From JALZUE01 sp051251725 (GTDB taxonomy: Bacteria > Pseudomonadota > Gammaproteobacteria > Enterobacterales > Alteromonadaceae), in the NCBI GenBank assembly GCA_051251725.1, contig JBPOFN010000068.1, positions 1-14,728 of the forward strand: a DNA stretch of 14,728 nt, given 5' to 3'. Positions 6,386 through 14,589 of this stretch are shown here, piece after piece. Every line of letters starts with the position of its first letter. The stretch's first letter is position 1. The notes below the pieces were generated by a model. It did no database searches. It saw only the letters and a program-made list of their open reading frames with translations, and was not told the DNA's origin. Made by a program: the position numbers and the translations under genes.

Positions 6386-7297
6386 CTAAGTGTGCCAAAT
6401 GCGCGGTAAAGTGCCTAGTTTATCTAAGTACAAAGGGCGTATTAATTGCCACATTTTAATAAATAAAGTTTTACATTCTTCCGCATGGTTACCTAAATAA
6501 CGCATTATTAATAATTGTCGTATTTGCGTAATACTAATTTTAGTTTCTGCATGGTTGTGTGCAATTAGCTCACGGAGTTGTTCAATTAAATTACGACTCG
6601 TTTCAGCGCTTATATGTTGTGCTGATGCATATGCCATAAAAGTAGCAAAAACACTGTGCTGGTTTAAACCGGCAACGTGACGTTGTATTTGATTCTCTGC
6701 TTTGATAACAATACGGTCGTGATAAATGAGTTTATCATCGCAATACACTTTATTTAGTTGGTTATATTGACCTAACTCAAAAGGTTTTTCCGAGCTAGGT
6801 AGCCCTAAACAAGTAATATCCCAGCCTAAATAAACACTACTTTGATGTAAATGAATATCAACAGTATTAAAACCTTGCGCGCCGTCGTAAACAATCGTTT
6901 CTAGCGGAAAGTTTTCACATTTCGCCTTGGCGCTTAGGGTCAGGGTGGTGGTTTGAAGTTGTTTTGGACAGCCGATGTTTTCATCTGCTCGGGCGCGATA
7001 AAAACGGTTGGCACCAGGCGTAGTTACTAAACTGTGGGCATTGGCATTCGTTGTGATACTAATATTGAGTTCATCGCCGGAAACAATACCTGCTGGCGGG
7101 TGTAATAAATAAATATGAGCGCAATCACGGCCTTCAGGATAAAACGCTTTTTGCACACTTAAAGGGCCTAAGCGTTTAGCGCGCGTTAATTGTGTGCCTG
7201 AAGAGGTGGCGCTAAATTCAAGTGATAAATCAGCAAGCCATGCATTTTTAGTTGGGCTTTGCTCAGTTAGCTTAACTTGGCTATTACTTACATTCAT
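6386..7297 (-). CDS. ureD: Urease accessory protein UreD (UreH)
   Basis: UreD is the scaffold chaperone that binds apo-urease first and recruits UreF and UreG for nickel insertion. The 303-residue product has recognisable family motifs: LGPLSVQKAFYPEG (about 43-56), HIYLLHPPAGIVSGDEL (about 61-77), LVTTPGANRFYRA (about 90-102) and a mid-protein YLGWDITCLGLPSS. It is slightly longer than the usual 270-290 because of an N-terminal polar stretch. It opens the urease half of the cluster and lies about 138 bases after urtE, so it may have its own promoter or be read through from the transporter genes. A purine-rich AAGAAGAAATAAAG stretch lies upstream of the ATG. Confidence 0.96.
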   Translation of the reverse strand: MNVSNSQVKLTEQSPTKNAWLADLSLEFSATSSGTQLTRAKRLGPLSVQKAFYPEGRDCAHIYLLHPPAGIVSGDELNISITTNANAHSLVTTPGANRFYRARADENIGCPKQLQTTTLTLSAKAKCENFPLETIVYDGAQGFNTVDIHLHQSSVYLGWDITCLGLPSSEKPFELGQYNQLNKVYCDDKLIYHDRIVIKAENQIQRHVAGLNQHSVFATFMAYASAQHISAETSRNLIEQLRELIAHNHAETKISITQIRQLLIMRYLGNHAEECKTLFIKMWQLIRPLYLDKLGTLPRIWHT

Positions 7298-7435
7298 TAT
7301 GTTGGGTCTTTATTTCTTCTTTTTTTATTTGTTATTAGGTAAATAAACATGGCCACTAATATGACATTGATATAACTCTGATATGCCATAAATAATACTA
7401 TGTATGACCATGTTTTATCTCTAAATTGATATTGT
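7298..7435 (-). promoter_or_regulatory. Spacer between transporter and urease genes, possible ure promoter region
   Basis: This 138-base AT-rich gap is the only sizeable break between urtE and ureD. It contains 8-bp inverted arms AAACATGG (7345-7352) and CCATGTTT (7408-7415), 55 bases apart, and on the minus strand a TATTAT hexamer near 7399-7394 that could be a -10 element without a convincing -35. No intrinsic terminator is visible, so read-through from urtE is likely. A promoter here is possible but unproven. Confidence 0.3.
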
Positions 7436-8131
7436 CTACACCGCTAGGTATTTTGCCACTAGTTCATCGTTAAGTTCTGACATCTCGCCAGTTGACATAA
7501 CATGACCTTTTTCCATTAAAACAAACTGTTCACCAACAGCGCGGGCAAACGGCAGTTTTTGCTCAACCAACACGATAGTAATACCATGCTCTTTATTGAG
7601 CTTAAGTAAAACATCACGAATTAATTGTACGATATTTGGCTGAATACCTTCATTAGGTTCATCAAGAATGAGTATATCAGGATTCAACACTAATGCTCTT
7701 GCTATAGCCAATTGCTGCTGCTGACCGCCTGATAAATCGCCACCGCGGCGATGTAACATTTCTTTTAGTACCGGAAATAAGTCGTAAATATGCTCAGGAA
7801 TGGTTTTACTTTTTTGGCGCTTACAATTAAGGCTGATTTTTAAATTTTCTTCCACTGTTAATTGCGGAAAAATATGACGACCTTGCGGGACATAACCGAC
7901 ACCTAGTTCAGGGCGAGCTTCAACCGAACTTTTAGCCATATCTTGATCGTTAATAACTAGGCTGCCAGTGCTGATTGGTAACATGCCCATAATTACTTGG
8001 AGCAAGGTAGTTTTACCAACGCCATTACGACCCATGATACAAGTGCGAGAGCCTTTTTTAATGGTTAAATCTAAATCCCAAAGAATTTGGGTACCGCCGT
8101 ATTTTTGATTAACATTTTTTAATTCAATCAT
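7436..8131 (-). CDS. urtE: Urea ABC transporter ATP-binding protein UrtE
   Basis: UrtE is one of the two cytoplasmic ATPases that drive urea import. The 231-residue LivF-type protein has Walker A GRNGVGKT (34-41), Q-loop VPQG (81-84), signature LSGGQQQ (133-139), Walker B ILILDEP (153-159) and the switch region ending VLVEQ. The Glu-Gln in place of the usual H-loop His is normal for LivF and UrtE proteins. Its ATG shares one base with the urtD stop (TAATG), implying coupled translation. Position in a complete urtABCDE set beside urease supports urea over branched amino acids as the substrate. Confidence 0.95.
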   Translation of the reverse strand: MIELKNVNQKYGGTQILWDLDLTIKKGSRTCIMGRNGVGKTTLLQVIMGMLPISTGSLVINDQDMAKSSVEARPELGVGYVPQGRHIFPQLTVEENLKISLNCKRQKSKTIPEHIYDLFPVLKEMLHRRGGDLSGGQQQQLAIARALVLNPDILILDEPNEGIQPNIVQLIRDVLLKLNKEHGITIVLVEQKLPFARAVGEQFVLMEKGHVMSTGEMSELNDELVAKYLAV

Positions 8132-8973
8132 TATGCTTGCTCTCCTTGTTGAACGGCGCTATCTGTACCGTCATCTTCACCGAGGTAGACTTTAATCACT
8201 TCAGGGTTTGATTGAATTTCTGACATTGTGCCTTCAGCAAGTACCGAACCTTGATGTAACACGGTGACTTTTTTCGCAATTGAGCGGACAAAAGCCATAT
8301 CGTGTTCTACCACGATAACTGAATGTTCACCCGCGAGTGAGGTTAACAATTCTGCAGTTCGTTCGGTTTCTTGGCCAGTCATACCTGCTACAGGTTCATC
8401 AACTAATAATACTCTTGGTTTGGCGGCTAATAACATACCAATTTCTAACCACTGTTTTTGGCCATGAGATAAACGACCAGCAGGGTAGTTAGCTTCTTTG
8501 ACTAAACCTATGGTATAGAGAATTTCGCCAATGCGATCTTTTTGCTCGCCCGATAACTTATGAAATAGCGATGTCCAAATTCCTTTGTCGCCGGCTAAAC
8601 TTAATTCGATATTTTCGAACACAGACAGTGCTTCAAAGACAGTCGGTTTTTGAAATTTTCGGCCAATGCCCGCCATGGCTATTTCAGACTCGTCTAATTG
8701 CAATAAATCTATTTGCTGACCGAAGTTCACTTTACCGCTATCAGGGCGGATCCTACCGGTGATAACGTCCATTAATGTGGTTTTTCCAGCGCCGTTAGCG
8801 CCAATTAAACAGCGTAATTCACCGTCATTAATATATAAATTTAAATCGTTTAAAGCTTTAAAACCATCGAAGCTAACACTGACATTTTCAGCATATAAAA
8901 TAACGCCGTGACGGGTATCAGGTTTGATATTTTCAGTCGCGGTTAATGGCGAACCTGCTTTGTCGACGATCAT
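8131..8973 (-). CDS. urtD: Urea ABC transporter ATP-binding protein UrtD
   Basis: UrtD is the LivG-type ATPase partner of UrtE. The 280-residue protein has Walker A GANGAGKT (58-65), a Q-loop near KFQKPTVF (106-113), a diverged signature LSHGQKQ (168-174) characteristic of UrtD, Walker B LLVDEP (189-194) and the H-loop VVEHDM (His224). LSHGQKQWLEIGM is a good discriminator from generic LivG proteins. An N-terminal extension of about 24 residues and an acidic C-terminal tail make it a little longer than the usual ~250. The ATG overlaps the urtC stop by four bases (ATGA), so the start is well supported. Confidence 0.96.
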   Translation of the reverse strand: MIVDKAGSPLTATENIKPDTRHGVILYAENVSVSFDGFKALNDLNLYINDGELRCLIGANGAGKTTLMDVITGRIRPDSGKVNFGQQIDLLQLDESEIAMAGIGRKFQKPTVFEALSVFENIELSLAGDKGIWTSLFHKLSGEQKDRIGEILYTIGLVKEANYPAGRLSHGQKQWLEIGMLLAAKPRVLLVDEPVAGMTGQETERTAELLTSLAGEHSVIVVEHDMAFVRSIAKKVTVLHQGSVLAEGTMSEIQSNPEVIKVYLGEDDGTDSAVQQGEQA

Positions 8974-10127
8974 GACTTCACCTCCGTATTCTCGGTTTCA
9001 TTTTTTGTCTTTTCACTTTTAAAAATAGCAAACTTATCAAATACGTTTGGTAATAATCCGGCAATGCCTTTAGGTAAATATAAGGTTACTAGAACAAATA
9101 ATCCGCCGAGAGCAAATAACCAAGCTTCAGGCATAATGGCAGTAAAGCGGGTTTTCGCATAACTCACCACGATAGCGCCGATAATCGCACCATATAAAGT
9201 ACAGCGACCACCAATCGCTACCCAAATAACCATTTCAATTGAATTAAGCGGTGAAAACTCGCCCGGATTAATAATGCCTACTTGCGGTACATATAAGGCG
9301 CCTGCAAGTCCCGCGAGCATGGCTGAAACAACAAATATCCATACTTTATAATGCTCAGGTTTGAAGCCAACAAAGCGCACACGACTTTCCGCGTCACGGG
9401 TTGCGGTGATAACTCGGCCCATTTTTGAGCTCACAATGAAGTTACTAATGTAATAACCAATCGCTAAGGCGATTGCGGTCGCAATAAATAAGCCTAGTTT
9501 GGTATGTGGGTCTTGTAATGAAAAACCCATGATTTCTTTAAAATCGGTTAAGCCGTTGTTGCCGCCAAAGCCCATTTCATTTCTGAAAAATGCCAGCATT
9601 AATGCATAGGTCATCGCTTGGGTCATGATTGATAAATAAACACCGCTAACACGCGACCTGAAAGCCATCATGCCAAATACGTAAGCTAATAAACCAGGGC
9701 CAATAAATACCATGGCGATCATCCACCAAACGCTACTTGAGCCGGCCCAAAACCACGGTAGTTCAGACAGGTTTAAAAACACCATAAAGTCAGGTAAATC
9801 AGGATTACCGTAGACCCCACGGTCACCGATTTGACGCATTAAGTACATGCCCATGGCATAACCACCTAAGGTGAAAAATGCGCCGTGGCCAAGACTTAAA
9901 ATACCGCAGTACCCCCAAACCAGATCAACGGCTAACGCTAGTAGCGCATAACATAAATATTTACCGAATAAACTAACGGTATAGTCGCTTACGTGAAGAA
10001 ATGAACCTTCAGCGAAAAAGAGGTTACATATCGTCACGTATAGTGTCGCGATAAATAGCGTGCCAACAACCACATGTAAATGGCTTAATTTAGTCACTAT
10101 GTTTTTAAGAGAAGTTGAAGTAGTCAT
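8970..10127 (-). CDS. urtC: Urea ABC transporter permease UrtC
   Basis: UrtC is the LivM-type inner-membrane permease that forms the urea channel with UrtB. The 385-residue product has many hydrophobic helices and the LivM/UrtC signature CGILSLGHGAFFTLGGYAMG (75-94), plus the periplasmic loop around MRQIGDRGVYGNPDLPDFM and the ESxxRFVGFKPEHYK coupling segment typical of the family. It ends in a charged Lys/Glu-rich tail. Its ATG overlaps the urtB stop by one base (TAATG) and its stop overlaps the urtD start by four. The gene therefore sits in a translationally coupled B-C-D-E block. Confidence 0.96.
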   Translation of the reverse strand: MTTSTSLKNIVTKLSHLHVVVGTLFIATLYVTICNLFFAEGSFLHVSDYTVSLFGKYLCYALLALAVDLVWGYCGILSLGHGAFFTLGGYAMGMYLMRQIGDRGVYGNPDLPDFMVFLNLSELPWFWAGSSSVWWMIAMVFIGPGLLAYVFGMMAFRSRVSGVYLSIMTQAMTYALMLAFFRNEMGFGGNNGLTDFKEIMGFSLQDPHTKLGLFIATAIALAIGYYISNFIVSSKMGRVITATRDAESRVRFVGFKPEHYKVWIFVVSAMLAGLAGALYVPQVGIINPGEFSPLNSIEMVIWVAIGGRCTLYGAIIGAIVVSYAKTRFTAIMPEAWLFALGGLFVLVTLYLPKGIAGLLPNVFDKFAIFKSEKTKNETENTEVKS

Positions 10128-11797
10128 TAGTCTGTCGCTCGCCCTTTTTGTGGAAATAAGCCTTTAGGGCGTTTTTGAATAAACAACACCAATCCGACTA
10201 ATACGATAATATTGGCTAATACCGAACCGGTAATCGGCTCTAAGAACTTATTGATTGAACCTAACGACATTGCCGCTACTAAAGTTCCCCACAAGTTACC
10301 TACGCCACCAAATACCACAACTAAGAATGAATCAATAATGTACGCTTGGCCTAAGTTCGGGCCGACGTTAGTTAATTGACTTAATACCACACCAGCAATA
10401 CCGGCGATACCTGAGCCTAAACCAAAAGTAATGGCATCAACCCAGTCACTTTTAATACTTAATGCTCGGGCCATATCACGGTTTTGCGAAACGGCGCGAA
10501 CATGTAGACCAAGTGAGGACTTTTTCAAGATCATTAATAAAGTAAAGAACACCATTAATGAAAATAAAATAATATATAAACGGTTAAATGTTAATGAAAA
10601 TACTGGGTTAATCTGCCATGAACCTGTCATCCACTCAGGGGCTTGTACTTGACGATTCAAGGGTGAAAAAATAGAGCGTACTAACTGCTGAAGAATTAAT
10701 GAAATACCAAAAGTTGCTAATAAGGTTTCCAGTGGTCGGCCTTTGAGGTGACGAATAACGCCGCGCTCGATAATTACACCGACTAAACCTGAGACTAAAA
10801 ATGCGGCCGGTATTGCCATTAATAATGAATATTCAATTAAGTTAGGAAAGGCTAATTGGATCACATAGGTGGTATACGCACCTAACATCATCATTTCACC
10901 GTGTGCCATATTAATTACGCCCATTACCCCAAAGGTAATGGCTAAACCAATCGCCGCTAATAATAAAACCGAGCCTAAACTTAAGCCGAAAAATAACGTT
11001 TCGGCATAACCAAATAGTTTGCGTCTATCGTCAATAGCCTTGATAACTTTTGTGAGCTTTTTAGCTAATATTTTTTCTTCGTCAGTTTTACCTTCTTTTG
11101 GTAATGCTGCGAGCTGTTGGCTCATAGCATTTTTTACCACAGGCTGTAATGAATCTTCAAGTTGGGCAATCGCCGCTAGTTTTTCAGTATGTGTGCCGTG
11201 TTTAAGTTGCTCGGTAAATAAAGCAATGTTCATTAATTCGCGAACATCATGGTCTTGTTCTTGTGATAACAAGGCTTTAATTGTCGATAAACCAATATCT
11301 GAAGGTTTAGATAAAATTTGTGTTACCGCATCAATACGGGTGTTTTTATCCACTGAACTTAAATCTATTTTGGCGATATAACCGCGAATATTGCCGCGCA
11401 GTTTATTGTTGGTTTTTATTTTTTTAATTTTTGATTTACTGACCGGTTCAAAAACTTTATCAGCCATCACATCCGTTAGTGCATAGTCTTTATTTTCATC
11501 TAATACGGCACGTACTAGGTGCTTATTAGCTTTTAGGTAATAAAGCTCGCCGTCGACTAAATATTGTAAAATGGCACGGGTTTGTTTGGCATTAGCGGGC
11601 GTTGCGGTCGCGGCCATTTTAGCAACCAATGGCGGTAGTTTGCTCAGTTTAGTTTTTGGCAGTTGCTGCACAAGCTGAGCTAATTGAGAAGGCTCATTGA
11701 TTATCGTTGATGCTGTATCAGTCTTAATATCTTGAGCATTTGCAAGAGCTTGCCAGGATAATAAACAACTGAACAACACAGTCATTAATCGCATCAT
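10127..11797 (-). CDS. urtB: Urea ABC transporter permease UrtB with N-terminal periplasmic domain
   Basis: UrtB is the LivH-type permease. The 556-residue protein starts with a signal peptide (residues 1 to about 21), followed by a ~240-residue helical soluble region that should lie in the periplasm, then membrane helices from about 265 onward with the LivH signature INMAHGEMMMLGAY (295-308). The long soluble N-terminal region is a known feature of proteobacterial UrtB and is absent from LivH. Its function is unclear, perhaps docking UrtA. Two adjacent ATG codons occur at 11797 and 11794; AAGGA seven bases upstream favours the first. The gene is split from urtA by a 250-base spacer rich in hairpins. 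Confidence 0.96.
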   Translation of the reverse strand: MMRLMTVLFSCLLSWQALANAQDIKTDTASTIINEPSQLAQLVQQLPKTKLSKLPPLVAKMAATATPANAKQTRAILQYLVDGELYYLKANKHLVRAVLDENKDYALTDVMADKVFEPVSKSKIKKIKTNNKLRGNIRGYIAKIDLSSVDKNTRIDAVTQILSKPSDIGLSTIKALLSQEQDHDVRELMNIALFTEQLKHGTHTEKLAAIAQLEDSLQPVVKNAMSQQLAALPKEGKTDEEKILAKKLTKVIKAIDDRRKLFGYAETLFFGLSLGSVLLLAAIGLAITFGVMGVINMAHGEMMMLGAYTTYVIQLAFPNLIEYSLLMAIPAAFLVSGLVGVIIERGVIRHLKGRPLETLLATFGISLILQQLVRSIFSPLNRQVQAPEWMTGSWQINPVFSLTFNRLYIILFSLMVFFTLLMILKKSSLGLHVRAVSQNRDMARALSIKSDWVDAITFGLGSGIAGIAGVVLSQLTNVGPNLGQAYIIDSFLVVVFGGVGNLWGTLVAAMSLGSINKFLEPITGSVLANIIVLVGLVLFIQKRPKGLFPQKGRATD

Positions 11798-11883
11798 TGC
11801 GGTTTCCTTTTTATTAATAAAAGCGCTTGGTTATTTCGTCGTTGAAGTCAGAACCGAGCATGGGAGAGTTGAAAAATAATAAA

Positions 11884-11955
11884 CATATACTCAAAGCATT
11901 CTTATCAAGTGTTATGTAAATACGTAGGTATTATCAAAATTGCTTTGAGTATATG
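11884..11955. repeat. 15-bp perfect inverted repeat
   Basis: CATATACTCAAAGCA (11884-11898) is the exact reverse complement of TGCTTTGAGTATATG (11941-11955), with 42 bases between. Such a long perfect match is unlikely by chance. It can fold in RNA or mark the ends of a small element. Confidence 0.85.
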
Positions 11956-11988
11956 GGCGTTAACAAAGTTATTGGTTAGCGCCCATAT
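11951..11988. repeat. 14-bp inverted repeat with one G.U position, sharing an arm with its neighbour
   Basis: ATATGGGCGTTAAC (11951-11964) pairs with GTTAGCGCCCATAT (11975-11988), with one T opposite G and a 10-base loop. Its GC-rich core makes it the more stable of the two overlapping hairpins. The first five bases also belong to the 15-bp stem at 11884-11955. Confidence 0.8.
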
Positions 11989-12047
11989 GTAATAAAAATC
12001 AGCGGTCATAAAACATGGGAGTAAAATGACCACTGGTTAGGTAAAAC

Positions 12048-13331
12048 TTAAAAGTTTTGACCTGAACACTTAGCTGTTGTCACATCGAAGTTGCCGCATT
12101 TAACTGGCGCTGTCCAATCTGAAATCAAGTTTTTAGAGCTAGATAAGAAGTCTGACCATGCATCACCAATTACAGTATCTGGCGTTTCCCAAACTACTTC
12201 TAATTGACCGTCTTCTTGGATCTCGCCAATCAATACAGGCTTAGATAAGTGATGGTTAGCATTCATTACCGCAATGCCGCCGGTTAAGTTAGGAACAGCA
12301 ACACCAATTAACGCTTGTTCAACTGCGTCTACGTCAGTAGTGCCAGCTTTCTCAACTGCTTTTACCCACATTTTGAAACCAATATAGGTGGCTTCCATTG
12401 GATCATTTGTTACGCGTTTATCATCACCAATGTATTCTTTCCAAGCTGCGATAAAAGCTTCGTTTTCGTCAGTTTCAACACTTTGGAAGTAGTTCCAAGC
12501 TGCTAAATGACCAACAAGCGGTTTAGTATCAAAACCAGAAAGTTCTTCTTCACCAACCGAGAAAGCAATAACTGGAATGTCTTCAGCAGAAATTCCTTGG
12601 TTACCTAATTCTTTGTAAAATGGAATGTTAGCATCGCCATTGATGGTTGAAACTACCGCGGTTTTTTTACCTGTTGAACCAAACTTTTTAATGTCTGAAA
12701 CAATACCTTGCCAATCAGAATGACCAAATGGTGTGTAGTTAACCATGATGTCAGCTTCTTTCACGCCTTTAGCGAGTAAGTATGCTTTTAAGATTTTGTT
12801 AGTAGTACGTGGATAAACATAATCAGTACCCGCTAAAACCCAGCGTGTTGCGCCGATGTCATTCATTAAATAATCAACGGCAGGAATTGCTTGTTGGTTT
12901 GGCGCAGCGCCTGTGTAAAATACGTTTTTAGAAGACTCTTCACCTTCGTACTGTACCGGGTAGAATAACAAACCGTTTAATTCTTCAAGTACCGGTAATG
13001 CTGATTTACGTGAAACAGAAGTCCAACAGCCGAAAATAACATCCACTTTTTCTTTCGCTAACAGCTCACGTGTTTTTTCAGCAAATAATGGCCAGTTTGA
13101 CGCAGGGTCAACTACAACCGGTTCTAATTTTTTACCTAATAAACCACCGGCTTTATTTTGTTCTGCAATCATCATTAAAACTGTGTCTTTTAATGTGGTT
13201 TCAGAAATCGCCATAGTGCCTGAAAGCGAATGTAAAACACCTACTTTAATGGTGTCTGCAGCCATTGCCATTTGTGTAACTAAGCTGCTGGCAATAATCG
13301 TGCTTGCCGCAATAAATTTTTTCAATTTCAT
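12048..13331 (-). CDS. urtA: Urea ABC transporter substrate-binding protein UrtA
   Basis: UrtA is the periplasmic urea-binding protein of the UrtABCDE importer. The chosen ATG at 13331-13329 gives 427 residues and has AAAGGA seven bases upstream. The longer frame to 13355 lacks such a site and would put charged residues ahead of the signal peptide. MKLKKFIAASTIIASSLVTQ and the following AMA form a typical Sec signal, with cleavage near residue 24 and no lipobox Cys. The mature part has the peripla_BP_5 fold pattern: TIKVGVLHSLSGTMAISE (27-44), a DPASNWPLFAEK segment, FGCWTSVSRK, NVFYTGAAPNQQ and GTDYVYPRTTNK. These segments are typical of UrtA and distinct from LivJ or FmdD-type amide binders. 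It lies between the porin and urtB, each with structured spacers. Confidence 0.96.
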   Translation of the reverse strand: MKLKKFIAASTIIASSLVTQMAMAADTIKVGVLHSLSGTMAISETTLKDTVLMMIAEQNKAGGLLGKKLEPVVVDPASNWPLFAEKTRELLAKEKVDVIFGCWTSVSRKSALPVLEELNGLLFYPVQYEGEESSKNVFYTGAAPNQQAIPAVDYLMNDIGATRWVLAGTDYVYPRTTNKILKAYLLAKGVKEADIMVNYTPFGHSDWQGIVSDIKKFGSTGKKTAVVSTINGDANIPFYKELGNQGISAEDIPVIAFSVGEEELSGFDTKPLVGHLAAWNYFQSVETDENEAFIAAWKEYIGDDKRVTNDPMEATYIGFKMWVKAVEKAGTTDVDAVEQALIGVAVPNLTGGIAVMNANHHLSKPVLIGEIQEDGQLEVVWETPDTVIGDAWSDFLSSSKNLISDWTAPVKCGNFDVTTAKCSGQNF

Positions 13332-13372
13332 CTTTGTATCCTTTATTCGATTCAAGTAATAATTTTTTGATA

Positions 13373-13399
13373 GATAAGCACCGCTTAACAGTGCTTATC
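13373..13399. terminator. Hairpin between the porin gene and urtA
   Basis: GATAAGCAC (13373-13381) and GTGCTTATC (13391-13399) form a perfect 9-bp stem with a 9-base loop, 22 bases beyond the porin stop on the minus strand. The bases that follow on that strand (TATCAAAAAATTATT) are not a U-run, so it is a poor intrinsic terminator. An mRNA-stabilising or partial-termination role is more likely, with read-through to urtA. Confidence 0.5.
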
Positions 13400-13420
13400 G
13401 GGTTTACTCATCAGTAAGGT

Positions 13421-14356
13421 TTAAAAGGTAACTAAGGCTTCAACCGCAAATGAATTAACATCAACATCGTTGATTTCGTCCATACGGTATTCAAAAACCA
13501 TTAATAAATTGTCGTTGACAGCAAAGCTTGGTGAAATGGTTATACCGCTGGCATCTTCAAACGTAGTACCGGCAGCGTCTTCAATTTCCCAATCGTTATA
13601 ACGAACAGTTAACGCGAATTCTTCAAAGGCATAGTTCGCCATTAATAAATAACCGCTAGCATCACTGCCAGTAAAAACACTATCTTCAGCGGTGTTATAT
13701 TCGGCCGCTAACGTTAAAGCGTCTTTTGAATAACTTGCCCAGGTATTGATTAACTCAACGTCGCCATCTTTTGAGTAAAAACCTTTAACGGTAATTTCGT
13801 CAGTTGGCATAAAGGCCAACATAGTTTCAATGCCAACATGCTCTGAATCAGTTGATTGTGGACCAGCGAGATCATTTACTAATGAAACTGCTGCGCTGAA
13901 ACCGTCACCTGTGTATAACGCTGAAACACCTTGTTGGTAATAACCGTAGAAATATTTTGCGTAGCCTGTGCCTGAGTATTGGAATAAACCAGTTGGCTCT
14001 TCTGTTTCCCAGCCTGAATAGCTTAAGAAACGACCCGCTTTAATGGTAACTTTGTCTGATGCTGCGTAAGTAATAAACGCTTGCTCAAGGTCAACGCCTT
14101 CTGCTTCGTTTTGATATTCAATATCAACATAAGCTGATAATTTGTTACCAAAGTCGTAACCAATGTTAATTTCAACTTGGTCAATACCTGATGATGAAGT
14201 GCTGCTTGCTTCGGCATCTGAATCTTCATAGAAATAAGACATGTCGATAAAACCTGAAATGCTTAAGTTTTCAGGTAATTTAGATTCTTCCGCTTGAACT
14301 GATAATGAAAGCAACATCGTTGCTGCTATTGGCGTTAATTTTGTTAAAAATTTCAT
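13421..14356 (-). CDS. Outer-membrane beta-barrel porin, candidate urea porin
   Basis: The ATG at 14356-14354 gives 311 residues beginning with a Sec signal peptide (MKFLTKLTPIAATMLLSLSVQA, cleavage near residue 22). The longer open frame to 14428 adds 24 hydrophilic residues ahead of the signal and is rejected. The mature chain has alternating hydrophobic/polar strands rich in Tyr, Gly and acidic residues. It includes LSISGFIDMSYFYED near the start and TIKAGRFLSYSGWETEEPTG in the first half, and ends with a C-terminal Phe (VEALVTF), the insertion signal for outer-membrane barrels. The style resembles BBP2/OmpL-like porins. As first gene before urtA it probably passes urea or small amides through the outer membrane; substrate is inferred from position only. 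Confidence 0.82.
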   Translation of the reverse strand: MKFLTKLTPIAATMLLSLSVQAEESKLPENLSISGFIDMSYFYEDSDAEASSTSSSGIDQVEINIGYDFGNKLSAYVDIEYQNEAEGVDLEQAFITYAASDKVTIKAGRFLSYSGWETEEPTGLFQYSGTGYAKYFYGYYQQGVSALYTGDGFSAAVSLVNDLAGPQSTDSEHVGIETMLAFMPTDEITVKGFYSKDGDVELINTWASYSKDALTLAAEYNTAEDSVFTGSDASGYLLMANYAFEEFALTVRYNDWEIEDAAGTTFEDASGITISPSFAVNDNLLMVFEYRMDEINDVDVNSFAVEALVTF

Positions 14357-14500
14357 GTTATTTTTCCCAGTATTAAATGTAGTTAAGTGATCCTGGTTGT
14401 CTTTTTTAGCGCGACAACTTTGAGACACAAGCCAATTTTGACTGAGTTCAGTATGAGCTTTTTAGGCAAGCAGTAATATTCGTCAAAGTGCGCAATCGCC

Positions 14501-14516
14501 TACGTAAAACTACGCA
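14501..14516. promoter_or_regulatory. TACGTA/TACGCA direct repeat, candidate activator site
   Basis: Two near-identical hexamers TACGTA and TACGCA are spaced by four bases (10-bp period) and placed 14 bases upstream of the putative -35 of the porin-urt cluster. The arrangement fits binding by a dimeric activator such as a LuxR/NarL-type response regulator. No such regulator is encoded in the window, so this is a guess from geometry. Confidence 0.35.
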
Positions 14517-14589
14517 TATAATTTCTATCATATTTGTGTAAGATGGGGTGAAGGCGAGGTAAATCTGTTTTTTGCTGCAAAAACCCAGT

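Larger units (their letters stand above)
11798..12047 (-). promoter_or_regulatory. Structured spacer between urtA and urtB with three hairpins
   Basis: In transcription order (minus strand) the 250-base gap holds three hairpins. The first is a GGTCAT/ATGACC stem (12004-12009 with 12026-12031). The second is a 14-bp stem with one G.U or mismatched position (11951-11964 with 11975-11988, 10-base loop). The third is a perfect 15-bp stem (11884-11898 with 11941-11955, 42-base loop). The second and third share bases 11951-11955, so they cannot both be complete at once. No U-run follows any of them on the minus strand. Such structures commonly protect the abundant binding-protein mRNA and reduce permease expression. 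A miniature mobile element is an alternative. The long loop also contains TACGTAGG (11921-11928). Confidence 0.55.

Noticed and set aside
11019..11381. 120-residue plus-strand ORF opposite urtB
   Set aside because: It is antisense to the UrtB N-terminal domain, its composition looks like a shadow of the lysine/alanine-rich coding strand, and it has no good ribosome binding site.
12044..12057. AAAACTTAAAAGTTTT-like inverted repeat over the urtA stop codon as a terminator
   Set aside because: The stem is short and AT-only, it overlaps coding sequence, and no U-run follows it on the minus strand.
12048..13331. Branched-chain amino acid or short-chain amide binding protein
   Set aside because: Sequence segments and the full urtBCDE plus urease context favour urea-binding UrtA.
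14357..14428. Extension of the porin to an ATG at 14428
   Set aside because: It would place 24 hydrophilic residues ahead of a clear signal peptide.
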